DNA of 33,501 nt from NCBI GenBank assembly GCA_001687465.1, contig LVLI01000529.1, forward strand, positions 1 through 33,501. Direction: 5' to 3'. The notes under the pieces are model-generated. The model saw only the letters and a program-made list of their open reading frames with translations. It was not told where the DNA came from and ran no database searches. A program made the position numbers and the translations under genes. Source of the stretch: Halocafeteria seosinensis. Its lineage: Eukaryota; Sar; Bigyra; Bicosoecida. Positions 19,892-31,153 of the stretch are shown piece after piece; the stretch's first letter is position 1, and each line of letters begins with the position of its first letter.

Positions 19892-20418
19892 GGAAAGGCA
19901 AAAACGTTGATAGTTGCGAGCCCGTAGTGTGTAGTTCCAACAAGAGACCTCAGTCGCTCAGAAATGGCGAACCCTCCTAATGATATATGTAAGTATGAAT
20001 CATCGCTATGAGGTATCCATATCCACGACAATTGAAATAGAGGTGGAATTGGGTCGCAATCTTGCTTCTTTAACTATCTATCGCACCGCGTAGATAGGCG
20101 GACGTACAGCGGGCCTCCGAGACCTTCACAGAACGAGTACGTTGGGGGGTTTTTCCCACACGATGTCGCACAGGAAGAAATAGTTGATTTGATATCACAC
20201 AATAAAGTGCGCTCCCTCTCAAACCACGTTTACCGCATTAGCATTACTAACAACTCTTGTAAACAGGGTCAAATAACTGAAGTATTGAATTTCGTGCAGT
20301 GCGACACTGGTCGCTTGCATTCCAGCCGCAGCCGCCAAAACCCTTCGAGAATATGACATAGCCCCTGTTTTTCTCTAGGGTGTGATAAGGGTTCATTTCC
20401 AATTAGGAGAACCGCATA
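19892..20418. other. intergenic, no gene seen
   Basis: About 527 bp between the PP2C stop and the EF-hand start. Open frames here are short or antisense to flanking genes. A GTAAGTATG donor-like site near 19990 has no matching coding frame. It probably holds the PP2C 3' end and the promoter of the EF-hand gene. Confidence 0.5.
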
Positions 20419-22877
20419 ATGGGTGTCAATTTGAGTAATTTGCATCCGGCGTCCCAATGGAGTCGTCGCGCGAAAAATGCACCGGCTGAACAGAGCGAGT
20501 ACGCTCGCATGTTGCGACACTTCCAGTCGGATCCTGCCATGATGAAGGACATTCGCAGTGGCGCCTTGCGGGGCTGGGATCGACTGCGTGTTTATGTATT
20601 GATTGAAAGATTGACGCGGCTTGGCGAAACTATCCAAACCTCGAACGAGATATGGGATGCAAGCCAGTCCTTCCGCTCAGAAGACACTTCCACTGTAGTG
20701 GATCTTTTTACGTCGGTTTCTATGTTCGAAAATGAGGCCACGTTGTCCACCATTCATGAAATCCTCTTCGATATCCTAGAAGCCAGCCAGGAAACTTTGT
20801 TGGAAGAATTGCGGTGGAGCAACTGGGAGCTGTTTCAAAACTATGCAATTGACGCAGAACGGGTGAGCGAAGACTGGGTCCTCGAATCCACACTATGTTG
20901 CACGTTTAACTATGCATTTCGCTCTCTCAAAAACGATAACAATTCCCCAAGACCTACCGTGAACTTTTTCCCTCCTAGTCCGAAGAAGTCTCCCCCGAGG
21001 TCTCCCGAGAGTTTACGGAAGCAAGGATCTGGTAGTCGAACAGAGTTTCCCGGATCTCCTCGAACGAATGCAGGAATGACTGACAAAGTCCAATCAATAT
21101 TTCCGACGGAGGAAGAATATGTGTTCCCATGTGGAATGTCGCTGACCTTTATGAATCTGTACCACGAAGTACCGGAGAAAGATTCTCGCTCGGACATCCT
21201 CAGGCGGAGCTTACACGACCTGTGCGACAGTACTGATGGGCAACTGGCTAACACTGGATCGCCGCTTGGTTTACGCCCACGAAATCGGGACGGAAGGTTG
21301 CTTTCCCTGGGAAGCATTATCTCCAGCGTAATTCTTGCTTGCAACTGCAGTGAACTAGAGCGTAGGAGTCTGATGTTCGTAGCATTCGATAACTCGGGGA
21401 ATGGACTCTTGGAAGAAGCAGAAATGGCCACGGTATGTGATTGTTTTCTTTTGTTTTATCTTTTATCTTTCGTTGGACATATTAATTCAATTCCTTTTTC
21501 TTGAATGATGGTGATACAGATGGTCTATAGCTCTGTTCAAGCATTCTTGAATTTCCTCCATATCGAAGTCACGAGTTCGGAAGAACGAAGTAACATCCAA
21601 CTACTCAGTGGAATCAGTCGCGCCGCCTTTTTCAATTGTGATGCCACTTTACGCACCGATGGTCACGTAACATACTCGGAGCTCTCTGAGTGGATTCGAG
21701 AAATTCCAGTAGCAAAGTTTTTGCTAAACGCGCTAGATCGAGCGGGACTCTTCCTGCCTTCGTCTTGGGCAAAATATAATGCCATTAGCGGAGGAGAAAA
21801 GCACTACTCAAATTGGAGTAAACCCGCTCTTGTAAGCCTCCATGTTCCAAAAATAGAGAAAAAACCCGTGGAAGAGAGTTACCACAAGCAACACTACGGG
21901 AAGGATAGCGACGGCGTCATAAGAGCTGGACTTGCTGCCTCTCGCCATAAACGAAAGCAAAAACTTCGCGAGACGATTACTCGTCAGCGAGCGAAACAAC
22001 GGAAAGGCGGTGATTCTTTGCAGAACTCCTCTTCTTTCTTTGATGGCCAATCGGAGAAAAAGTCAGCACACGGGAAGCCAGAGAGTCCCGCATCAAAGGA
22101 CTATAATTCCTTACAAGCGGCGAAGAGCAAAGCCCTCACATTATTTGACCTTTTCGTGGATCTGGATGTCAATGACAGTGGTCGCTTAACACAGGAGGAT
22201 TGGAATAGTGGGATCAGTAATACGAACGAAGCTACCAGGAAAGCAAGCTTTTCAGTGAGCTCTACTCAGCACGAAGAGATGATGAGACAACTGATAAACA
22301 TTTTCTCTACAGTCGATGCGGACTCGGATGGTGGTATAACGTTTGACGAACTTTTAAATCACTTTTTCCCAAACCTAGATCGTGAGACAAGAAGGAAAAT
22401 CCACATTTGGGTTCGCACTGAAGCTATTCAGCGGCGTCGAAAAGGAATGCCCGCTGGAGGGTTTGCCAAAGAGTACAAGATTCCAACGCGCACAAGCTCA
22501 AGCGAGGGAGCCCCTATAACAAGCCGTTTTTCTAGTGAAGAAGAACGAGAGCTACGTCAAATTTTTGATATGTGGGAGACGAGTAAGAACGGAGTGCTTA
22601 GTAAGGGCGAGCTAGTTCGAATCATGAGGCAAACAGACATATTTACCATCGAGGAGGCGGAGCAGGAATTCAGGTGAGTAGTCTAGCGATTTTCGTTATT
22701 TAGGACTTCCTTTTAACTCTCTACATCATCGATTGCAGAAGGATCAAAGCTCCTGGGAGAGACTATCTCACCTTTGGGGAGTTCAAGAACGTATTTGGCG
22801 ATATCATTTTTGCCGTCAGTCCCTACAAAAACACGAGAGCTTCAGCCCCTGACGAAACCCCGCGGACTCGAGGATAA
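20419..22877 (+). CDS. EF-hand protein with N-myristoylation signal
   Basis: Exons 20419-21432, 21520-22673 and 22739-22877, introns 87 and 65 nt, phases matching; 768 residues. The N terminus MGVNLSNLHP fits the N-myristoylation consensus (Gly2, Ser6), so it may attach to membranes. At least two full EF-hand loops are visible: DLDVNDSGRLTQEDW (about residue 570) and DADSDGGITFDELL (about 630). Degenerate ones are FDNSGNGLLEEAEM (about 320) and WETSKNGVLSKGELV (about 720). Between them lie a Pro/Ser-rich segment (SPKKSPPRSPESL) and a basic region (KRKQKLRETITRQRAKQRK). This arrangement recalls large EF-hand sensors of protists; no kinase domain is present. It follows the PP2C gene on the same strand and a shared Ca2+ signalling role is possible but not shown. 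It ends 20 bp from the convergent sterol reductase gene. Confidence 0.82.
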
Positions 22878-22897
22878 AGCTATTCTCGCTCTCTCTA

Positions 22898-24358
22898 CTA
22901 CGTCGTTGTTGATTGCTTATCCCAAAATGCTATCCACTGGTTGATGAGGTTGCCAATTTCCTCAACTTCCCCGGCGGGTGGAAGTTCCCATCCGTTCTTC
23001 GCAAATGCTAGTTGCCCATCCAGGAAGACATGCTTTCTCTGTGAATCCAGTTGTTTGACAGGAGCAGTAGATGCAAGCAACAGAGAAGCGCTGCCGATTT
23101 CGGTTTTGACGTTGAACCCCGGCATATAAGCACTGCATCGTGTGAAGAATATAAGTAGCTGGCAACAGAACGTTTGCGTCTTCGCCCTGCTACTCACCGG
23201 AATGGCTTCAACAGAGGCATAACAAGTCTAAAGAAAGCAGGAGTCATTTCAGTATCAACGAATCCTGGACAACACACAAACGACCTAACTTTGCCGTTAG
23301 TCTTCTGCTGAAGTCTATCATCCAGAATCGTCTGCATTTAAACAAGATAAACAACATTAAGTGTGTGTCCAACATTTCATGGCGCACAGAAGCTTTCGCC
23401 TCATTGCACTTACATTGTAAACGTCAGTTATGTATTTCGCTTCTCCGTACGCTTCTTCATGTCCGACTCCGTCCCCATTTACAGCTACACTCTCCCAATT
23501 CAGACAAGCCCTTGCTGCTGCCCGCGACCCCGTCCATAGGATACGTGCAGAAGTGTCTTCACTCGCTTTCCCAGAGCGTAGCAGCGATTCGATCTCTCTT
23601 ATGAAGAGCACATGACCTAAGACATGGGTAGCTAATACCAGAGGAGCGCCTGCTGCTGTACGGTTGTGACCCCAGTGAGGGGACGGTAGAAAGTGTCCAC
23701 CATCGCGTGATGCCCGACCTGTTTCGAAGAAATAAACCAGGGACATTTTCAACAGTGCCATGATCGAGACACCCCACCTATACGTTAAGATGGGCATAAT
23801 TCCAGCGTTGCAGTACAGTAAATCGATGCGGTTAAACCTGGGAATTCCGGGGAAGCCAAAGTGAGCTTAACTAGCTTCCCACACGAACACTATCCATTCA
23901 CTTACCGATCCAGATCTTTGGCGGCTTTCTTGATCGATGAAGGGTCCGAAACGTCAATAATCTGGACGTGGACACGTGCACGCGGGAACTCCTCCATGAT
24001 CTTCTCCTTGGCTTCGTGAGCACGCTTGGGATTCCGACAGCCCAGTATGACTTGGGCATTGTTGGCAGCCAGTCTCTTGGCCAAAAAGAAGCCAATTCCA
24101 CTGTTTGCACCTGTAACCATGGCAATGAGCCCTTGTGGCCGCTTGGCCAGCCGATGGAGCTCTGATTCAGCTTGTTCCCATGCCTGTACCCAGAGATTGG
24201 CCATCGTATAATCTGGAACGTGAATAAATGGCGTCCCTTGGACGTACCTGCCGTTCGCGCTCTTCTAAATCCCTAGTTTTCGAGTGCGCCAGCCACCCTA
24301 TAGCCACGAGAACTGGCAATATGACGCCCAAACATATCGAAGACAACGAGACCATCAT
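22898..24358 (-). CDS. HSD17B7: 3-ketosteroid reductase, HSD17B7/ERG27-like SDR
   Basis: Minus-strand exons 24358-24248, 24183-23906, 23837-23414, 23331-23198 and 23132-22898, introns of 64-82 nt, phases matching; 393 residues. The family reduces the C-3 ketone during sterol C-4 demethylation at the ER with NADPH. An N-terminal anchor (ICLGVILPVLVAIGWLA) precedes the Rossmann motif MVTGANSGIGFFLAKRL. Then come IDLLYCNAGIMP, VLGHVLFIREIESLL, the catalytic serine in RILWTGSRAA and the active-site YGEAKYITDVYN (YxxxK). The CNAGIMP and LGHVLFIRE blocks are closer to HSD17B7/ERG27 than to general retinol dehydrogenases. A C-terminal part, VRSFVCCPGFVDTEMTPAFF, is typical of SDRs. An insert (SPHWGHNRTAAG) lies where the family has its membrane-contacting loop. 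Confidence 0.85.
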
Positions 24359-24564
24359 CGTACTCCTTCCAGATATGATGGTACATACAGGGTGGCGCTG
24401 CGTATGAACTTGCTTTGACGAGCCACGCCTCGTCTATTGTTGTACCAATACCACTATGATATGCTTAGACATATATTTGCTTTCGATACTGATAACATTA
24501 TTAAAGTAGATTGAATCAGACAACCCAAATTTCGCTACTACAACTCTGTAACGCCACCCGGCGA
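24359..24564. promoter_or_regulatory. spacer holding the sterol reductase promoter and CEP164-like 3' end
   Basis: About 200 bp, AT-rich, between two minus-strand genes. It must contain the 3' end of the upstream CEP164-like gene and the start region of the reductase. No specific site can be named. Confidence 0.3.
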
Positions 24565-27500
24565 TCATCGATTCACAGAGCCGTACTTGGATTGCCAGTA
24601 TCCAGGAGAATACCACGTGGATGAGGATGTCGAGTAGTAGCGATGCGCACCAGACGAGCCTGCCATGCTACCATAACTCTGGTACTGATGGTATCCTGAG
24701 CGATTTCGGTAGTGTTGATCACCGCTACTCGTGTGTGGTGGGGACGACAAATGCGCTTGAGGCGGTTCCATTTCATGGAAACTGACGCGTTTACCATGCG
24801 ACGGGCTCCCCAAGAGTTTTAAAGTGCCACTGGAAAGATTTACGCGTCGACTGGACCTTAGATAGTCCGGGTGTTCAATAGCCGATGAAGTCGCTTGCAT
24901 TCCACTAGCGTTGTGCCCTGTATCAATGGAATCATGAAGACTCTCCGCGTGTCCACTCTTAGCGGCGTGTGGGCGGCTCACGGACTGGAGAGTAGATCTT
25001 CCAAGAGTTTGCAAATTCTTCAATTGCTCTTCGATTTGATCGAGGTAGTTTGTCGCTGGATTTGCGAAATTTTGCGGTGGAGCACCGCCATTAGTGTATC
25101 CACCGTGATTAGGGGAACCACGAACGGGGGTATGGGAAAGACGGGGTTTATTGTTCCAGCTTTCATCAGTATATGTGACACCACGTTGACTTTGCAATAA
25201 AGTCAATAATTGAGTGTTGATTGAGTTGACGCGATCAATTTCCCTTCTACCTTCTTCCCGGATACTTTCTTCCCTTCCCTTCATTTCAGCCATCTTCTCT
25301 GACCATTCATGCTGAATACGATCTATACTTCTCCGTAGAACCTCATTGTCATATGCAGTATCTTTTGAACGTTTCTTCAAGGCTTCGAGCTCTTCAGAAT
25401 ACTCCTCTCGAATGCGATCCTCCGCTTGCCGAACAGAATTGCGGATAATAGATTGCAGCGACGAGCGAGATTGATCTCGTATCTTTTCGATGGCCTCTGT
25501 CTGGTCCTCCTTCAGTCTAGAGATCTCGCTGGACTGATCTTCAATGTACAGTTGCAGACGACGATTTTCTGTTTGAAGGCTCTCCAGTTGGGAACGCAAG
25601 GATGCTACATTGTTGTCCCCAAGTGCTTCGGATAACTTCTCTCTGGTTTTCTCCAGTTGAGACTGAAACGCACTTACATCGGAGCGCAAGGTGCTTTCTT
25701 TCTCTTGTAATGATCTATTTCGTTTCCGCAATTCCTCAAGCTCCTCCTTTTGTGTTTCTATCTCTCGCCGATATCGGTTAGTTTCCTCTTTAGAGGCAGT
25801 AAGGTCACGCTCGAGTTGCGATATTCTCGATTCATAGGATGAACTGGACACAGATAGGCGCGATTCCAAATCTCTGAGCTGGGTTTTAAGCTCGTCACGC
25901 TCCTCTTTCAATCGTTGCGCTTCAGTTTCCAGCTGCTCTGCTCGTTCTTGTTCCTTTTGCTTAACAGATTTTTTTGCCTCTTCGACCTTGGTATCCAGTT
26001 CTTGCGCATGGCGCCTTTTCAATGTCGTCAATTCAGTGGAGTGCTGCTCCTCCATTTGTCGAATCTTCGATTCTAAGCGATTATTTGAATCGTCCAACTT
26101 ACGGTTTTTTTCTTCCTCGGAGGATACTTTGCGTTTTAGGCTCTCAACCTCCTTCCGTCTGTCTTCTTTTTCTAGCTGAAGATCAGCTCTTAGATGTTCT
26201 ATCAACTCGTCTTTATTCCGTTCACTGCGCTCTGACTCTTCTTTGAGCTTCCGGATCTCATCGTCCTTGCTTCGTGACTCGGCCTGTAAAGACTTTACTT
26301 CCTGCTCCAAAGAATGCTTTGATTCTTTGGCATTGCTCAGCTCGTACTTTTGTCCTCGCAAGTCTTGTTCTAGGGAGGCTACTCTTTCCTCAAGCTGATC
26401 GATGGTGTGTTGTTTGGATTGGATGTCGTTCTCGAGTTCCTGCTTATTTTTCTCAGAATTTTGCAAGTCGAGCGCTCGCTTATTAGATTCCTCCTTTGTC
26501 GCGCTAATATCCTTCTCGAGCTCAGACAATTTTTCTGTCTTTTCTTTCACAGAAGTTTCCAGTTTCTGCTTCTCATTCTCCACCTCTTTGAGCTCCTTTA
26601 CATGTCTATCCTCCTCTTCTCGCATTTGTTTGCTAAGTTCCTCAATTCTTTGTTCCTTCTTCGTAATTGTTTGCAGCCTATCTTCTGATAGTTTTCGGTA
26701 ATTCTCAACGTCCTCCTTTAGTTCATCGCTCTCTTTAGAAGATTCATTGCTTTTGCGAGTGCTTGCCTGTTTCTCATTCTCTAACTTCTCCCGAGCTATG
26801 TCCAATTGTTTTCTCTTTTCTTCCACATCCTGTTTAAGGCTATCGCGTTCTTGCTTTAGCTGATAGACTTCCTCTAAGCCTTTTGCCTGACCTCTTTCCT
26901 GCTCGTTCGCATTCCTTTCTTCTTCCAGTTGTCTGTGGGCCTGATCGAGCTGATCTTGTATCCAGTGTGTCTCCTTTCTTGCCGCATCTCTTTCCTCCTC
27001 AAGCTTCGCTATTTGCTCCTCCAAGCTAGAGCCGCTACGAGCCTGAGTCGATGCATACTCTCCACGTTCCTGATGGAACCCTTCCCTCACTTCGCTGCCT
27101 CCTGATGCCTTGCTTAGAGTTTGTTGTTCAGAGCCCTTTGCAGGATCTGGTTGAGACGACTCTAGCGCCTCCATTTCCCGTCGCTTTGCCTCCTGGAATT
27201 TTCTACGGTAATAGTCATCCAAAGGGTGCTCCCAGGTACTCCTCTTCTGCAAGTACAAAGCATATCATGATTTGCCGGACAACTTGAGGATCCAGAACCA
27301 TCGAGTGGTCCTCTAACGGAGACCTAGTTGAGTCACTTACAGTCTCTTTATCATAGTAGTATACATCACCCGTATCCGTGGTGCCTTGCTCCCATCCTTC
27401 AGGTAATTCAGCAGTCAGAGCTTCCGCTGCGATCCAGAGGTGTCTAGCGTCTTCTTTGGGGTCCATGCCCAAGTACTCAGCGTGTTCCACTACTGCCTCT

Positions 27501-27670
27501 CTGACTGTTTCGTCATCCACTCCCTGAAGTTGTGCTTGCTCCAGAGTCTTTCGAACAGCTTCTTCAGCTTCAGAGCCCATGAGCTCACGGAGAATAGCCT
27601 GGTGGGAAGATCGCTCTGGACTTCCCATATCTTGTTGTCCATTATCATGCGTCCCTCGTTGCTCTGCCAT
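24565..27670 (-). CDS. CEP164: CEP164-like centriolar/ciliary WW-domain coiled-coil protein
   Basis: Minus-strand exons 27670-27341 and 27246-24565, one phase-0 intron of 94 nt; 1003 residues. CEP164 is a distal-appendage protein of the mother centriole needed for cilium docking. The N terminus has the family pattern: a helical segment (VVEHAEYLGMDPKEDARHLW) with the characteristic aliphatic-GxDP, then a WW domain LPEGWEQGTTDTGDVYYYDK continuing across the intron as KRSTWEHPLDDYYRRKF. The intron thus splits the WW domain. Residues about 165-690 are an almost uninterrupted coiled coil rich in Glu, Lys, Arg and Ser. The C-terminal 250 residues are Ser/Gly/Tyr-rich and disordered. A non-ATG extension (27685) was not used. 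Family assignment rests on the N-terminal domain; coiled coils alone would not suffice. Confidence 0.8.
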
Positions 27671-28434
27671 GGTTGCGTATCTCAATAAACTAAGCGACCG
27701 CGTACACGATATAGCACTGACGCCTCAAAGGAAGATGGAAATGAATTCAATATCCAATACGGTTAGGTTGTGCTAGGGAGCTGGGCGTCTACCAATTTGC
27801 ATGCATCACTTCCATTACAAACATTAATACCAGTAGTTCCAACTAATTCAGTGGTCATGAGTCATCCTACATCCAGGGGGAAACTTTAGCAAATAACCTG
27901 TAATCGCCCTGACAACCCCCCGCAGTGGAACCTTTTCAAAACTGTGGGGAGTGTGAACCTCAGACTTCCGTGGTCTCAAAGGCAAGCTCATGACCATTGA
28001 TATGCAACGAGAAAAGCTAGTTCGTGTATTAGGTATTGTATATACTACTCAGAAATAGTCAAACCTACGGTCAGTATTCGAGGTGTCAGCTACAGCATCC
28101 GCAAGGAATTTAGCTAGAGGCTGCAACGCACCACATAGCGCCTGGTTGGTATTGACCACTATATGACACACATCTCATCCCTTGTTGCAAGCACCCCCTT
28201 CCTGCGTAGTTACGTATTCCGACAGATAGAGTGGTTGTTCAATTGCATGGGGATAAAGACACCGGTGTGGCTATCGTGAACCAGACACAAGGGCTACAAA
28301 AAATATGTACGGAGGCACTTTAAAGCGTCAAGGACTCCGATTTCTCTAAGACAGTAGAGGGTGTTGGTATAAGCCAGGCTCTGCTCATTCTGAAGTCGTG
28401 TGTATTCACTGCTCCATGGAAGTCCAGGCCCGAT
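27671..28434. other. intergenic between divergent genes, no gene seen
   Basis: About 760 bp between the start of the CEP164-like gene (minus) and that of the secreted-protein gene (plus). Frames are short and unlike protein. No RNA gene, repeat or clear promoter element was recognised. It is likely the shared divergent promoter region. Confidence 0.5.
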
Positions 28435-30638
28435 ATGAAGATGAAAAAGCTAGGGTTCTTGCTGTTGTCACAGCTGTTGTGGCTTACGTACCTTACATCA
28501 GCAACAATCATAAGGGAAGATCCTTTGTTGAAGCCTATGTCTACGGAAACCCCTTCTAACACCACGGACGATACCCATAAAAACAGGGCGGTGGAAGAGG
28601 ATACTAAGCTCCCTGGATGTGCTCGAGAAGCACATACGAAAATTGCAAGAGCACGAACACTGTTCAAAGAACCATCGACGGTAGGCAACGCAAGTGCTCT
28701 CCTATCCACTCACTTGAGCAAACGATGCACTATAGATGAGATGGTTCAGTATCCTCACTACTCTTTCATTCTGTAAGCTCTCCAGAATATCCGATATGCC
28801 ATGCTCTGCACAGTGCAGTTCTGTCAACGACACATCGCAGACTCTACTATTTGACGGTTTTCGAAGCCTATGGGAAGAGGTTAGTCTGTATGGACATGTG
28901 TGAGTAACAACGCTATGTGTTGAACTGATCGCGTGATATGCGTGAACTAGCAGGTTCGTAACTGTTTGGGGACTGACGTATTTCTCGAACATCTTCCAGG
29001 CCCCCCTCATAGAGTCCCGAAACAACTACAGTTCGTGGTTTGAGCAGCACTACAAACTGGATTTAGACGTAAGTCACATGCCCCTAGGATCCTGTTGAGC
29101 CAGCTTTAGATATTCTAACATTATCGAAGTTCCAGGATTCTTTAAGAGATATGGGCCGCTTGTACGATGATGTAGCTAGGAAAGGAGGCGCTGATAAAGC
29201 CGATGCCATAGCCCGGGAAATTTTATCGGAAAAATTGGATTTGACTGTTAGTCCCCACGAAGAAGCCAAGGCCGCCGAACCCGCCGTCTCTCTATACAAG
29301 CGGGATTCTTCAACGGAGGATATCGATTCTATGTTTTCTCTCTTTGACGACGCTCTCGAAGATTTTGACAATGGGGCACTCTTTACAACAGAGCCGAATC
29401 AAGGCGCATTAGACAACATGGAAACGTCGTTAGAGGATATTCGAAGTGAAAGTGTGGCCGTCGTGACAATGTGCTCAGAACAAGATGTTGACATATCCAT
29501 GGTGGCTCACTCAGCAAGGAACAAACTGGAATATGCGATAGAGCATGGCTACCGATTATTCTTGGAGACCAATAAATTGGATCCCACTAAGAACCGCGAA
29601 TGGAACAGCTTGCTTGCGGTGTCGAAGTATATGTCTCTGTACAACTACGAATGGTATCTGCTCGTGGACTGTTACTGTCAAATAGTTAATTCTTCCATTG
29701 CAGCGGAGGAATTGATCAGAAATGGACAGCAAGTCCATAACCGGAATGGAGGGACACTGAATTTTCTGACCAGCTTGGATTTAGAGTATAACGGAGTAGC
29801 AATATTCCGAAACCACCCGTGGACTTTAACAATGTTAGCCACACTTTTCGGTTATAGACCGGCTATTCACAACAGCGGATATTTTTATGCACAGGAGAAA
29901 AAATACCGCGATGAATTTGTGGAGTTTGAACATAAAATTAGTAAAATGAGAAAGGAAGCAAGAAACACATCCAAGGAACTGCAGGAAGAACTGCGGGTAC
30001 GCGAAGCGAGAGCTTCCCCGCTTTTTCTTCATGGGGACCCCTACAATCCTTTCAACACATTCGCCGAATATGGTATGAACGATGCTTTGAAGGCCTTATT
30101 TTTTCAGGGTCTTTGTGAGATATCACATTTAGGGCTGATGTACAAATGGGAAGAGAGCGAGCACGGACGGAAGATAAAGCATGCTGTTGCTTCTTTAGCC
30201 TTGAATAAGTTTGGCAGTTTTTCGCTGCCTGAAGCTCGATATATGCCGCTAATTAATGATGGCTTAAAAGTAGGAGAAAACATGGCGAACAGACGAGGTA
30301 TTGCTCCATCCGAGCAGCCAAGGTTAGAGTTGCCGAATGCTGGAGTGCTACTGAAGTGGCCAACAAGAGACAGTGCTTCGTTGGTACAGAGTCTTCCATT
30401 GCTAACGAATGTCACCAAGCGAGCAATCCACGATTTTTCAAAGGGGTTTTCACCGGCCTCAATGTTCACTCATACCGAAACGTTTGGACGGAAAATAATA
30501 ACCAAGATCAATTGCAACTCGGTGGAGGAGATGGATTGGTCTGGCGGCTTCGCTGTAAAAATAGAGCACTTGGATTTCGGAGACGAGTCATGTCGGAGAT
30601 TTCTCCATGCGGTGCGCAGCAAATTCAAAGAAGACTGA
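28435..30638 (+). CDS. uncharacterised secreted or type II membrane protein
   Basis: Exons 28435-28772, 28814-28879, 28954-29068 and 29136-30638, introns of 41, 74 and 67 nt, phases matching; 673 residues. The N terminus MKMKKLGFLLLSQLLWLTYLTSA is a good signal peptide or anchor. Several N-x-S/T sites (SNTT, VGNAS, NVT) fit secretory-pathway transit. After a variable region come an amphipathic stretch (RRLYYLTVFEAYGKR, VTVWGLTYFSNIFQAP), an acidic segment, a globular part (SLYNYEWYLLVDCYCQIV, FRNHPWTLTMLATLFGYRP) and a short coiled coil (KISKMRKEARNTSKELQEEL). There follows a conserved-looking end (DPYNPFNTFAEYGMNDAL, FGDESCRRFLHAVRSKF). No catalytic motif or family is recognised. The globular part could be an enzyme of the Golgi or ER lumen, but this is a guess. 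The downstream part could also start at ATG 29151. Confidence 0.72.
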
Positions 30639-31153
30639 AGATGAAAGCCAACCTAATATGTTCCGATGACAATCTATGCATATTCGTATGAGGCCTCTAT
30701 TTCCACAGGTTGAAGTAGTGCAGGGCATAGCCTACTATGCCGCATAGGGTGAATTTTTGAAGATTTCACTGAGTGAATTTTGTCCCACGAGGAGTCCAGG
30801 TGGACTGTCCCACCTTTCAGGATCGTTTCTTCAACACACACACAGACACACACACACACACACATACATACACTCTTACACTTTAACAGACAGTTATTTA
30901 CCAGAACTAGGTACTAGTACATGCCATATTTGCGGTAATGTAACTCATCCAATGTACGTTTGTGGCAATTAATGGTTTGGAGGAACTCAATGCTTACTGC
31001 TATAAGAGTTACTTCGGGCATTATGCAGGATATATCTATCATGTACAGCATTTTATCCTTGGAATTGCCCTCAGTAACACACGGCATAAGGATGCTTACG
31101 TTTAGACTCCTTGAGCACCCACGTATCTGTACCAGCTATGGGAAGCTAACGGC
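30639..31153. other. intergenic with CA microsatellite, no gene seen
   Basis: About 515 bp between convergent genes (secreted protein on plus, GLUG-repeat protein on minus). Apart from the CA repeat near 30834-30872 I see only short frames without protein character. It should contain both 3' ends. Confidence 0.5.
30834..30872. repeat. (CA)n microsatellite
   Basis: A run of CA dinucleotides interrupted once by CAGA and passing into CATA units. It lies in the spacer between convergent genes. Confidence 0.9.

Noticed and set aside
26402-26701. Plus-strand Ser/Phe-rich frames opposite the coiled coil
   Set aside because: They are the antisense of Glu/Lys codons in the CEP164-like coiled coil and show no domain.
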